Source: Madurella fahalii
Taxonomy: Eukaryota; Ascomycota; Sordariomycetes; Sordariales
Assembly (NCBI GenBank): GCA_029876055.1
Contig: CM056874.1
Location: 1,550,001-1,614,000, forward strand
Length of the DNA stretch: 64,000 nt
Reading direction: 5' to 3'
The position numbers and the translations under genes were made by a program. Position 1 is the first letter of the stretch. Every line of letters starts with the position of its first letter. The notes under the pieces were generated by a model. It made no database searches, had not been told where the DNA came from, and worked only from the letters and a program-made list of their open reading frames with translations. This document shows positions 1 through 11,600 of this stretch, one piece after another.

Positions 1-3000
1 TTCTGGGTCTTCAGCAGGCAGACTTTGCGGCTATAACCGGCGAGACCTTCTTTCCTGGCTGGCTGGCCGACATCTTGACTGCGTCCTCAAGCGTCAAGGG
101 GGCCGCCGTCGATCGAGGTTGCCCTTGGGACGCAGCAACGCTATGGGGTTACAAGGCGAAACCCGGCTCGGAACAGACGCCAGTAGAACTCATGCTGGAT
201 ATAACCCACGGGACTGGACTGTCATTCATCAAGCGACAACTCATGGCCCGCTCCGGCCTCACTTTCCAGGACGTCCTCGATCTCGTCCAGACGCAATATC
301 TCGGCCATCATTTGGTCATCACCAACGACAGGGGCGCTGCCGACTTTGATAATTCACTCGAGAAGCTTCGTCTGCTAAGCTATGCGGCCCAGCCTCCCTT
401 CCAGCCCTTGACAGAGGATATCTGCTTCGCACTACAGTCGTTTATGCGTCTGCAGGCGAAGCTCCGGTGGCCGACCAAACAACTGGATGCCGCCATTTTC
501 TGCCTGCGGAACAAGGAGATGGCCATGTCGCCGACCACTACACGAACAGGGTCGGACCTAGCGCCAAGCACTTCCGCACCTCCGCGACTGGCTGAGCTGC
601 TATCGATATCTCCTTTCGTGGTCAGGGGCATCGGGTCGCTTGTCATGCTCAGCGACCTAACTGGCATCGAGCCAGCCGCGCTCTTGCCGCTCTGGGGTCC
701 CATCGACAGCTTCGGCAACAAGTCACTGCTGCATCGACGATTTTTGACTCCAGCGGCCGGAGAAGTAGATGCGCTCTTCAAGATCCCCGCGTCCGGCCGG
801 TACTTTCTCGTCGGAAGCGGCACCACGCCGCTGTATCAGCACCGCGCGGGTGTTTGCGCAAGCCTCGAGTGGCCGCTCGAGTATATTGACAGCCTTCTCG
901 GGGTAACCTGCCTCGAAGATGCAGACCTCGACGTCGACACTCTCTCCATCCTGTACCGGCACGTCCTACTCTGCCGGATCCTGGCTGTGCCACCTAGCGA
1001 AGCCGGCCGCTTTCTCCCGCTGTTCTTCGACAAAACACCTGGAGACCCGCTCGCCACCCCCGCGGCAACACTGGCAGCGATCGGGCGGTGGAAGACGCTG
1101 CTTGATGGAGGATGGACACTCCAGTCACTGGCCAAGGTGCTGCAGCCGCCTCCCGTAACCGACAGCGCGCTAGAAAGCGAAGGCTTGCGCATTGCGGCGG
1201 CGATCCGAGACGGGGCCAGAGAGTTGCGCAAGTCGTTACCGTTTGTGTACGCGGGCAAGTCTCCGACGGTCGAGGACGTAGCGGATAGTGCAACCCACGC
1301 GTTTGACGCCGCCACGGCACAGTTAGTCACCGAATTCGTTGAGGGTACGTACATACCTAGTTACGTCTCTGGTTCCGAGACCCCTGTCCTCTTCCCATGA
1401 GACGTCATGCCGCTAACGTTACCAATCCACTCTGCAGGCACTCAAGTCCAGTCTGAAACCATCTCGATGGACAAGGGAGACGTTCAGAAGCTGCTAGAAG
1501 CGGCCAAGAAGTGGCCTAGAAAGCTATCGACAATACCAGAGTTTGGAAACAAAGACGTCCATCGTGTTGAATTCAAACTGACCGGCATCTTAACTGCGGT
1601 GGAGAAGGAAGAGGTCAAAAATGCGGTGCTCCCAGCGTCTGTCAAGGACGTGCTCGCGAAGCTGATAACGCGATCGCTCGAGCCGCAGAAGCTGATCCGA
1701 ACCCGCTTCAACGCCCCTGAAGCGTCGCCCAACATCTTGCTCCAAGACTATCCCCCCACCAAGCTTCCCGCGGAGTCCTCCCGAGAACCGACAGAAGCGG
1801 AACAGATGGAGGCGGAAATGCAAGTGCGTGAGCGCCGACGCGCCTTCGTGGACTTGGCCAGCCCAACAATCGTCCAAGACCGACTCGAGACGCTCATCAT
1901 CAACGCCGTAATGGGTCTGGTGCCCGACCTCGATGCCTCCATGGTTTCAGTTCTCGTTTCCAACATCGTCCAAGTGCCGCCTTCTACCTCACAGGTCAAT
2001 AGTAAACCAATCTCGGCGATGGCAGCGCTGCAGGAATTGACCGAACTTGGCCGCGCCACCCCATCGTCGCTCTCTGAAGACAGCCCCGATGCGTACTTTA
2101 CTCCGAGCACTACCGATCTCTTTACGCTGGAGTACGTGTCGAGCAAGGAAGACTCGGGTCTTGTCAGACTCACCGTCAATGGCCTCGAGGTTCCTTTTGA
2201 CACGGCCACCAACACCTTTAAGCCTTTCCGGATGACGGGCGGTCAGCCGTGCCACCTCCAGGCGACCTTCCCGCTGTCACGCCTCCGTTGGTCCACGCCC
2301 AAGGTGCTCAAGTCAACCTTCACCGCCGAGTCGCTACTCGTGGCAACCACAACACGGCGCGCGGCCCATATCAGTGCGGCCATTACCCGCGTGGCCAGCA
2401 TCTGCCAGACGCTCCAGCTCACTGCCGAAGAGGTGGAGTACTTGAGCCTCGCGAGCTCCGAGGTCGGGACAAAACCAGCAACAGATGTGGCAACCGCCGA
2501 GTCTGGCACGCTAGCCGTAGATCTCAACGCACCCACGCTCGGCGATCTCGTCTGCCTTCACCAATACAGGGACCTGCGCGATAGTTCCCGCGCCGCCTCC
2601 TCGAGCAGCACAAAGACCAAGAGCAGCGGCGGCAGGAGCCTCGTCAGCCTCTTCTCCTGGCTCTCGGCGGCCGACGCGCCTACGTCCGAGGTGCTCGCCT
2701 CCGAGGTAGCTGCCTGCACGGGATGGAAGGTCAAGCGCCTCTCCCAGGCCCTCGCCGCGAGGTTCCCTAGTGCGCTGTATAGCAACGCCGCGCGGGCCGC
2801 TGCCCTGCGTTTGCCGTCGACGCTGCTCGCGCTGCAGGCGGTCATGCGCCTGGACGAGCGGCTCGCCGCCGTGTCGGGCATTGCCGCGCAGCCGTCCATG
2901 TCGATGCTGTTCAACCTCGCGCAGCCGCGGCGCACATTGGGCGCCGACGATACGGGCGTGGCCAAGAGCCTGCACACACGGCTGGGGCCGGCGCAGCGCA

Positions 3001-6000
3001 ACATGGCGCAGGACCAGCTGATGGAGAACCAGAGGCGGGCGCTGGTGGGCTTCCTCCTTCAGCAAGGCTACGTCCGCGATCTCGGGATCGGAGACGCCGA
3101 CGGCCTGTTCGAATATTTCTTGATCGACGTGCAGATGGGCCCGCAGCTGCGTACGTCGCGGATCAAGCAGGCCATCTCGTCGGTACAGCTGTTCGTACAG
3201 CGCTGCCTCCTAGGGTTGGAGTACCAAGTGCCTCGCGGCGTCGTGCGGCGCGAGCGGTGGGAATGGATGCAGCAGTACAGCCTATGGGAGGCGCATCGCA
3301 AGCTGTTCCTCTATCCCGAGAACTGGCTCGACCCAACGCTACGCGACGACAAGAGCCACCTATTCGAAGAGTTCGAGGCTAGCCTCATGCAGAAGGACCT
3401 TAACATGACTACCTTCCTCGAGGGTATCAAGGCCTACGTGTACGGCCTGAACGATATCTCGAGTCTCGAGGTGGTCTCCTACTTGCACGAGCCGCAGCCT
3501 GGCATCGCTGATGTTTTCCATTTGTTCGGCCGCACCCGTGCCGCGCCCTACGGCTTCTACTACCGCACCTTGACGGTTCTCCGCTACGGCCCCGGTGGCG
3601 AGCTCTTCTGGCGCCCATGGAAGAAGATCGACATGGACATTCCGCTGGTTGACTCCGAGTGGGACGGCAGGCGGCTGGACGAGGCGGGCACCTACCTCCT
3701 CCCCCTCCTCAACCGTGGGCGGCTGTACTTGTTCATGCCGCAGATTCAGCCCAAGACACTGGCACAAGGCACGGGCGTGGTCAAGGCCACGAAGTTCGAG
3801 GACCTCCGGACCACCGACATCAGCAGCACCACGCCCCAGAATTCCTGGGAGGTGACGATGGGCTGGACTGAGCTCGTGAGTGGGAGCTGGGCACCAAAGC
3901 GCATGTGCGCCGGCGCCCTGACGATCAAAGCGGACGCGGCTAGCGCAGGGGAGTTCCGAATCGATCCCATCCTCATGGTCAACAACTATCTTTCGTTGGT
4001 TGTCAGCCATTCAAGCAAGCAGAGCGGCGCGGCCACCGCCTTTGGGGCCTTTGCATTTGGCGAGGGCCAGATCGGCAAGCTGAAAACCCACAAGGGCCTC
4101 AATCCCCCCAACCGACTCTTCCCTACCTCGTTCCAACGGATCACGGTGGACCTGGCGGCTCCGGAGGGAAAGGCTGGCTATAACTTGATGGCGCTGCGCA
4201 CCGACCGCGATCCGCACAAGGGGGGGGACCGCGATACAACGGGTCGCGCCGAGGTTGCCTGGGTTCCGGCAGCGCTCGATGCCCACATCTCGGCGGGCGA
4301 CAAGAAGACGAGTCCCCTGCCGCAAAAGCCCGTGGCCTCGATCACTTGGACCCTGGCGCCGAGCAGCTCGGGGCAGAATTTCACCGGCCTCGTGCTCAGC
4401 GTCAAGCATAGCGACGGGTCCGGCCTCAGCTACTTCAACGTCCCCAAGTCAAGCCTGCTGACGACGTGGTGGAGCGCCGACAAGCTGCGTGACGAGATGG
4501 ACCTGTCGGTGCTCGATCACACCTTTTCTCGCAACCTGATGCAAGCCGCGGCGGACCCTACCGATCCGCTGACGGCCGTGTTCACGACGCTTAGGAGATC
4601 GGCGGCCGAACATGGCACCGAGGCCTTCGGCGCGCGAAAGGGCCACACGAGCCACGAGCTCGGCCAGCCGAGCGCCCTGTACAACTGGGAGATTGGTCTC
4701 CACACGGTCCTCCTGGCCGTGGATCGCCTCTTCGCCGCGCAGCAGTTTGAAGAGGCGCTGCAGGTGGCGCGCCTCGTGTTCGACCCGACGGTGGATGGAG
4801 ACGTGGAACGGCTCGTGAAGCGGGTTACGACTCAGAAACCGGGCGACAGCAGCGGAAAGCCAACCGAGACGGTCGAGGTGGTCGTGTCGCCCCTGGTGTC
4901 GAGCGCCGAAGCCCTGCTCGACCCCGACCAGACGTCCAAGACGACCATGGCCGTCGAGACGCGCCCGACAAAGTCGTGCTGGCGATTCCCGCCGTTCCAG
5001 GACATGGCAGCGCAGATCGCCGCGACCAAGGGCGAGGCGCCCGTAGACATGAACCAGCTCGCCACCATCCTCGGGCCGGCCGTGCTCGAGCGCCGGTCCC
5101 ACGGCGCCCTCGTACACGCCGCGGCGCGGGGGCGTCCCCAGGCGTACATGAAATGGATCATCATGAAGTACGCCGAGATCCTGATCGCCAGCGGCGACGT
5201 CCACTTCCGCCAGGGCACGCTCGAGAGCCTCCCCCTCGCCACGCAGCGCTACGTCGAGGCTGCCCACGTGCTGGGACCAGCGCCGCCCAAGGTCCCGCAG
5301 CTGGGGAAGCGGAAGGGCAGCGGCTTCTCCTACGACGGCCTGAAACAAAAGGACATCAAGTTCGAGCTCGGCTTGCCCTTCTCGGCCGAGCTACGCAGGG
5401 TCGAAGGCGCCACCCGTCCGGACGAGACCGACCCTCGCGGGGAGAAGGTGGTCTGCTTCCTGCGGACGGCCTATTTTTGCGTGCCGTTGAACCCCAAGCT
5501 GAAGCAGCTGCGCGACCTGGTTACCGAGCGCCTTTTTAATATCCGCAACATGCTCGACATCCAAGGGCGGCCCGTGACGTACTCGCTCGTGGAGCCGCTC
5601 ATCGACCCGGGCGCGCTGATGGCGCTGAGCGGCGGCCAAAGGGGCGGGGCCGGCTTCTCGGACGCGCTCGCCATGGTGATGGGCCAGCGCGAGAGCCCGC
5701 TGCCGCGCCAGCGCTTCGACGTGCTGGTGCAGCGCGCTCTCGAGCTGTGCTCGGAGCTGCGCGGGCTCGGCGAGCGCATGCTCTCGGCCGTGGAGCGCAA
5801 GGAGAGCGAGGCCTTTGCCCTGCTCCGGGCGAAATACACGACGGCGATCCACCGGCTCATGCTCGACATCAAGAACACGCAGCTCAGCGAGGCACAGCAG
5901 GCCATCGAAGCGTTGCAGCTGAACCGCGAGTCCCAGGAGTCCCAGCTCGCCTTCTACCTCGAGCTGATGGGCGAGCCGTCCTCGCGCATCCCCAAGAGCC

Positions 6001-7829
6001 AGGCCGAGCCGTGGTACGACATTGAGCAGGACATCGAGCCGGTCAACCAGAACGACGATATGCGGCGGTCCCGGTATGAGAAGGAGGAAATGGACAAGGC
6101 CGCTACGGCGCTGACGCTGAACGCCGTCTCGGCCGGCGTGGACGGGCTAGTTGCGGCGCTCAGCGCCATCCCTACCGCTACCCTCAATGTACAGCCGATG
6201 GGCATCGGTATGAGCGTGTCGGCGGGCGGCTCCAATATGGCGAGCGTGGTGCAGGCCGGGTCCGCGGCCATCAAGGTGGGCGCCATGATCATCGCGGACC
6301 AGGGCACGCAGGCCGGGCGCAAGGCTCAGCTCGTACGCCAGCTACAGGAGCGCCGGCTCCAGGCCAACCTGCGCGGGCGCGAGATCAAGGCCATCGACCA
6401 GCAGATCGAGATACAAAAGACGCGCGTGCGGAGCGCCGTCAAGGAGGTAGAGCTGCAACAGGCCGAGATTGACGACGCAGTACAGATGGAGGCGTGGTAC
6501 CGGACCAAGTATTCGGGCGAGCAGCTATACGGGTGGATGGAGAAGCAGCTGCGCGGCCTCTACTACCAGGCCTATACGCTAGCGCTGGGCGCGGCGCGGC
6601 GAGCCGAGAGCGCGCTCTCGTTCGAGCAGGGGCGTAACGTGGCGCTGCTGCGGCCGGGCGGATATTGGGATGCGTCGCGCGACGGGCTGCTCGCGGCCGA
6701 CCACCTGTATCTGGATCTGAAGCGGCTCGAGAACGCACAGCTCGAGGGGCGCGGACACGACTACGAGGTGACCAAGACGTTGTCGCTCAGCCAGCTCGAC
6801 CCCTTGGCGCTGCTGCGGCTGCGCTTGACGGGGAGCACCACGTTTACCATCCCCGAGATGGCGTACGACATGGACTTCCCCGGCCACTACATCCGGCGCA
6901 TCCGCTCCGTCGCCGTGTCCATGCCCGCGGTGGTCGGCCCGTACAGCGGCGTCAACGCCACGCTCACGCTCCTCCAGCACAAGTACCGCGTATCCCAATA
7001 CGGCGCGTCTACGGGCGACGAGTACGCGGCGTCGGGCGCGGCGCCGGCCCACGAGGCCTTCCGGACGGACCACGTCCCCATCTCGTCGGTGGCCATCAGC
7101 TCTGGGGCCAACGACGCGGGCGTCTTTGAGCTCGCCTTCTCCGGGCCGCGCTATATGCCGTTTGAGGGCGCCGGCGCCATCTCGACGTGGCGGCTGGAGC
7201 TGCCGGGCGCGCTGCGCCGCTTCGACTACGAGACCATCAGCGACGTGCTGCTGCACGTGCGGTACACGGCGCGGGAGGGCGGCGTGTGCCTGCGGGCCGC
7301 TGCCAACGCGGCGATCCGGACGGCAACGCATGTGGCCGCGGCCGCGGCCGCGGCCGGCGGCGAGGAGGGTCTCTGGGCCATGTGGGACCTCAAGAACGAC
7401 TTTGCGAACCAGTGGTACGGATTCGGCGCGCAGCTGGCGGCGCTCAAGAACAAGAACGATGCAGAGACTGAGGCCGTCATGGGGCTGGGCGGTCTGCGCG
7501 AGCGGCTCCCGTACTGGACGCAGCAGGGCAACGGCGCCACGCCCGTCCAGGTACGCTCCATCGCCTTGGTTTCTAGGGACGCGATGCTGGTCGATGGCAT
7601 GAGACTGTCGGCCGCTGCGGACCGTAAGGATGGTGGTTCCCAGCCCGAGCAGAAGTGGGATACCGGCGCCGTGGGGGATTGGAGGCTGCGCACGCGCAGC
7701 CAGCTAAGCGACAGTGAGCGGAAGCTGCATGGGTGGGAGATCAGGGCCACGAGCAGCGTGTTAGGGGAGAAGGGGGTTCTGGACGGTGTGTACTTGTTGA
7801 TCCGCTACGTTCTGGTCGGCAGCAAGTAA
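1..7829 (+). CDS. TcA-like Tc toxin subunit (pore/translocation protein), 5' partial, two exons visible
   Basis: This is a homologue of the TcA (TcdA/TcaB) subunit, which in bacteria forms the pentameric bell-shaped pore that injects the TcC effector. The frame is open from base 3, so the start codon lies left of the window. Coding parts are 3-1344 and 1438-7829, giving about 2577 visible residues, close to full TcA length. Landmarks seen: a VRP1-like helical N-terminal region (about 180-1100); WEWM and FLYPENW at 3258-3326, followed by a LRDDKS motif, hallmarks of the ABC-toxin N-terminal/neuraminidase-flanking region; a neuraminidase-like beta domain (about 3500-4000); a FRQGTLESL motif near 5210; coiled coil and channel region (5800-6500); and a C-terminal TcB-binding domain (about 6790-7826). 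An alanine run near 7335-7360 (CCGCGG repeats) is low complexity. It converges with the TcB-TcC fusion. The family call is firm; function in a fungus is inferred. Confidence 0.93.
1345..1437 (+). other. Spliceosomal intron in the TcA-like gene (93 nt)
   Basis: The donor GTACGT, branch-site GCTAACG at 1412-1418 and acceptor CTCTGCAG match fungal intron consensus. The reading frame upstream stops within the segment (TGA at 1398). Removing it joins the two frames in phase 1 (G of 1344 plus GC of 1438-1439), giving one continuous TcA protein. Bacterial Tc genes have no introns, so this shows adaptation to a eukaryotic genome. Confidence 0.88.
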
Positions 7830-8640
7830 CTTCAACGTTCCTCTTTTGTCTTCATACAGGGAGATGGGTGTTTCGTGGCTTGGATAATTCTGTTATGATC
7901 AAAAATTAAGTAGTCGTGCTCCCCAGACTGATAACTTATGCTATTTACATAGTAGCTCTTCACAGATAGATACAGTACAATGACTGAGGAACTTTTGGTT
8001 TAATCAGTCTCTGCCGTAGTAATTATCAACAAGAAACGTAAAATCCGTAGCGGTAAGAAGGTTGAATTGAAACGCCGTACTACCTACTAGTCTATATTTC
8101 CAGGACCGGCCAAAAGTATGGCAGGTTGTCTCAGTTTTGCTCAAGCTGTGCGAAAGGTGTTAGAACGTGGGCCCTGGTTAAGGGGGTGTCAAGAAGGGCT
8201 CACGTGAGTTGGCGATACTAGACGTGATGGGGCTTCGCCTAAGGACCACAACCAATTGAACAACAACCAAAATCCGACCACACTTAAACCACTGTTGAGA
8301 TCGTCGTGATACACTGTTTACTTTTCCTTCGTCTACCACGTAGCGGTTTGGACAAAAGGTGCTTAAAAGTGAAGGATGATTTCCAAGCAATGTTGTTCCC
8401 AAGGGGGCTCGATTGAACTATACTCCTGGACTAGGGAGATGCGCCATAAATTATAAGGAACCATCTGCGAGTGAGGAATATTAAGCGGCCTCGAGTCCCT
8501 AGAAAAGAAAAGGGAAAAAGAAACAGGTAATAAGATAGACCCCTGTTTTGGATAGAAATATCTGTTTCAGACAAGGAGCAATATCCACAATAATTAACTT
8601 CAACGGATCTGGGCTAGACTAGGCCAACTTGAGCATTCCG
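7830..8640. other. Convergent intergenic region between TcA-like and TcB-TcC genes
   Basis: This 811-bp spacer separates the 3' ends of the two convergent toxin genes and must hold both termination/polyadenylation regions. It is more AT-rich than the flanking coding sequence. I see no convincing ORF, RNA gene or repeat in it. Confidence 0.6.
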
Positions 8641-11600
8641 TCACCGGCGTACCAGGGTATAGCGCTTCTGAAACCCGCCCAGCTGGGCGAGGACATCATT
8701 TTTAAAGGCATACTGCATCTCGTATGGCCCTGTGTTCCGGGGAAACCTCAGCGGAGACATGCCATGCTCGCCGTCGATAGGCAGCAATTGTCCGGGATTG
8801 GTAGTATAGCGTGCGGTAGCGATCATTGACTCGGGCCCAATGGTGACGTCGGCCCCTTGCGCCCGCTCTTGGACGAGGGTCGTGTTGCCATAGCCGGCCT
8901 CGACAATTTCGTCGGATATTCCGCGTCGGTCAAAGTGAACTCTCTACGGTTAATGTGTCAGCAACGCCCATGATGCTATCCGAGGAAGTGGGTAGTCCAG
9001 GGAACCCACCATCCGCCATTCCTGCGTGGGTTCCGGCCCGTAGTCAAAAACTCTAGCGCCAGCTAGTACGGCCCGCGGCACATCCATGCTGATGATGGTG
9101 GGCCGACCGCTTCCGTAGTACCTTGTTGCATGAAACCGGGCCGATTGTTCGCTCGCCGCCCAGTACGATGTCCCGCCCTCGATGTGGTTGAAGTCGCCCG
9201 TGGCGCGGGTCGTGACAGCGTCTACCTGATGCTGTTCCACAAACTGCTGCGCGCGAAAAAGATCGCTGCCACGGTAGAGCCGTATGAAGTCGGCCGAGGG
9301 GCCGGGGACTGCGGCGGCGGGAGAAGGCGAGGCGGCGGATGAGGTCGAAGGTGGGTGGCTATCACGAGCTGGAGTGGGCCGACCACCAATGGAGGCTGAC
9401 GGGCCGGGGTTCGGAGAACTGGATGCCGCTGCCCCTGGGCCCGTGGCCCCCGTGGTTGTTGTTGCCTGGAACCGGGCGGGTTGCTGCTGCTGGCGCCGCT
9501 GCCCACCCCCTCCGCCTCTCCCCCGAGCAGGTGGCCTGTGCCAATCTCCTCGTCCCCGGCTCGACGTGCCTCTGGGGTCATCGAAATTGACAGGATCATT
9601 CCCGACGTAGGCATACAAGTTGAGCCCGTCTGCCGTTCCCAACGGATCCGCTGATGTCCACCGTCCGAGCCAGCACGCGTAGTATCTCGCGCCACAAGCA
9701 TATAGCCCGCTCTCGCTATCCCACCGATAGCTAGCAAACCGGTACGCGCGAGGGGCGTCAGGGTTGCCCGCCCGATAGGTCCTCGCACCAAACGGCGAGT
9801 ACTCGTGATACGACACCACCTTGGCGTCGCCATCGAGTTCGAGCCGCTCGCTCATGCGGTATCGAGTCAACGGCTGCGCCATGTCGGAGGCGCGCTCTAC
9901 AAAGACTGTGTGCCCGCGGCCCAGCGTCTCGTCGTTCACGAATAACGTCGCCGCCGTCCGGGAGACGGTCTCGCCATCGCCCCGGTACGTGGTGAAGATG
10001 TCGCCCATTGGTAGGTGGCGCGTGTCTTTGCTCCTCTTCGGAACGGAGCCGGCGCTGGTGCTGGTGCTGGTGCTGGTGCTGGTGCTGGTGCTGGTGCCGG
10101 TACATCGCTCGGTGACTTTCCGCACACGCGTCCCCTCCGCGTCGTAGACGTACCATGTCTTCTCTGGAGTTGCATCCCCTGCCACGCGCTGCGTCGAGAA
10201 GGAATGCAGACGGTCGTCGTGGTCCCAGCTCAGCGACGAGTAGCCCGGCACGGACGTCATGCAGCCGTGTCGCCCAGCGTCATCGTCGTATGCATACTCG
10301 TCTGTTTCGCCGCCGACGGCCGTACGTGTGAGTCGGTTGCTCTTCTCGCTCGGATTCACGCAGCTCGGCTCCTCGTAGGCATATCGCCTCGTCCAGCCCG
10401 AGTACTCGCCGCCGGGGGTATTCTGCATCGTCTGAATATTTCCGGCCTTGTCGTAGGTATACGTCTCGGTGTAGTTAACGATAGAACTACTACCACCGGC
10501 GGCGACGGCGTCAGAGGCGCCCGAATTGGAGCCGTGGGGTTTTAACTGCTTGGACCCCGCATCGACTTGCGCCCGGCCCGTGGCCTGGACGAGCTGGCCG
10601 AAGCAGTCATACCATAGCTGCTGGACTGACGGGTCTTTGCTTGTGCCGGTGAGGGCGATGGGCGTCTTCTCGGCGGTGTAGACCAGCTTGCCCATGCAAT
10701 CATACGTGTGCGAGACGTGCTGTAACACTATCTTCCGGTCGTCGGTGCAGACGGTGCGTGTTTCCACGAGCGCTCGTGTCTGGGCATCGTAGATGCGTAT
10801 CGTCTGCGATTTGTTGCCGTATATGATCTGAGTAACCTGGCCGTCAGGATCATACTCGACGCTGTCCACCGAGGCGGTAGGATCCCCTTTCCCTTCGCCG
10901 TCGTACGAGCAGAGCGCCTTCAACCGACCGGCGACATCGTACTTGCGCCGGATGCAGCCCAGGTCGGGAGCGATGGTCTCGACGGCGAGGCCCAACGCAT
11001 TGTACGTTACGCTAGTCGTATATTCCCTCGCCTCGAGCATGCCCATGCCCGCATCCGTCTCCTCCCCATCCTCGATCTTCGACCAATCCACCGAATTCCG
11101 GAACTCTGTCGCATACCGCAGCGAAGACTTGGTACACCCCCCGAGCACGTCGAAGCTGTAGTTGGTGCGCAGTCCCGCCTGGTCGTAGCGCTGGTAGAGC
11201 TGGCCATGCAGGTTACCACTCCTCGCAGCCACATCGTCCGCAGCCTCGCCGTACACATTCTTGACCACCTGAATCGGGGACGACGACGCCTTATTCTCGA
11301 GGACCCACACCCCCGTCGCCCGCCCGAGCTCGTCGTACTCGATCCGCCGGCGGGTGCCTCGATCGGACCATGAGAGGAGCAACGAACCGTCGACGTCGGG
11401 CAGCTGCCAGCAGCGGCCCCGATCCATGTTGTTGCTATACAGCGGCCGTCCCAGGAGGTCGTACCGCGTCGTCTGAGCCACCCGGCCCAAGGCATCGCGC
11501 ACCGCGGACACCCGGCCCCAGGCGTCGTACTGTGTACAGATGACCCGCCGCTCGGCATCACTGCCCGTCTCGCTCACGATTGGACGCCCGAGGGCATCCA

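Noticed and set aside
723..1354. Overlapping - strand ORFs within the TcA exon (up to 172 aa)
   Set aside because: Shadows of the TcA frame in GC-rich DNA; no motif and no independent start context.
4449..5348. 299-aa - strand ORF inside TcA
   Set aside because: Arg/His/Gly-rich antisense frame mirroring the TcA codons; no recognisable domain.
6579..7331. 250-aa - strand ORF inside TcA
   Set aside because: Same antisense artefact of GC-rich coding sequence.
9222..9833. 203-aa - strand alternative frame at the TcC C-terminus
   Set aside because: Overlaps the conserved RHS core frame; composition is not protein-like.
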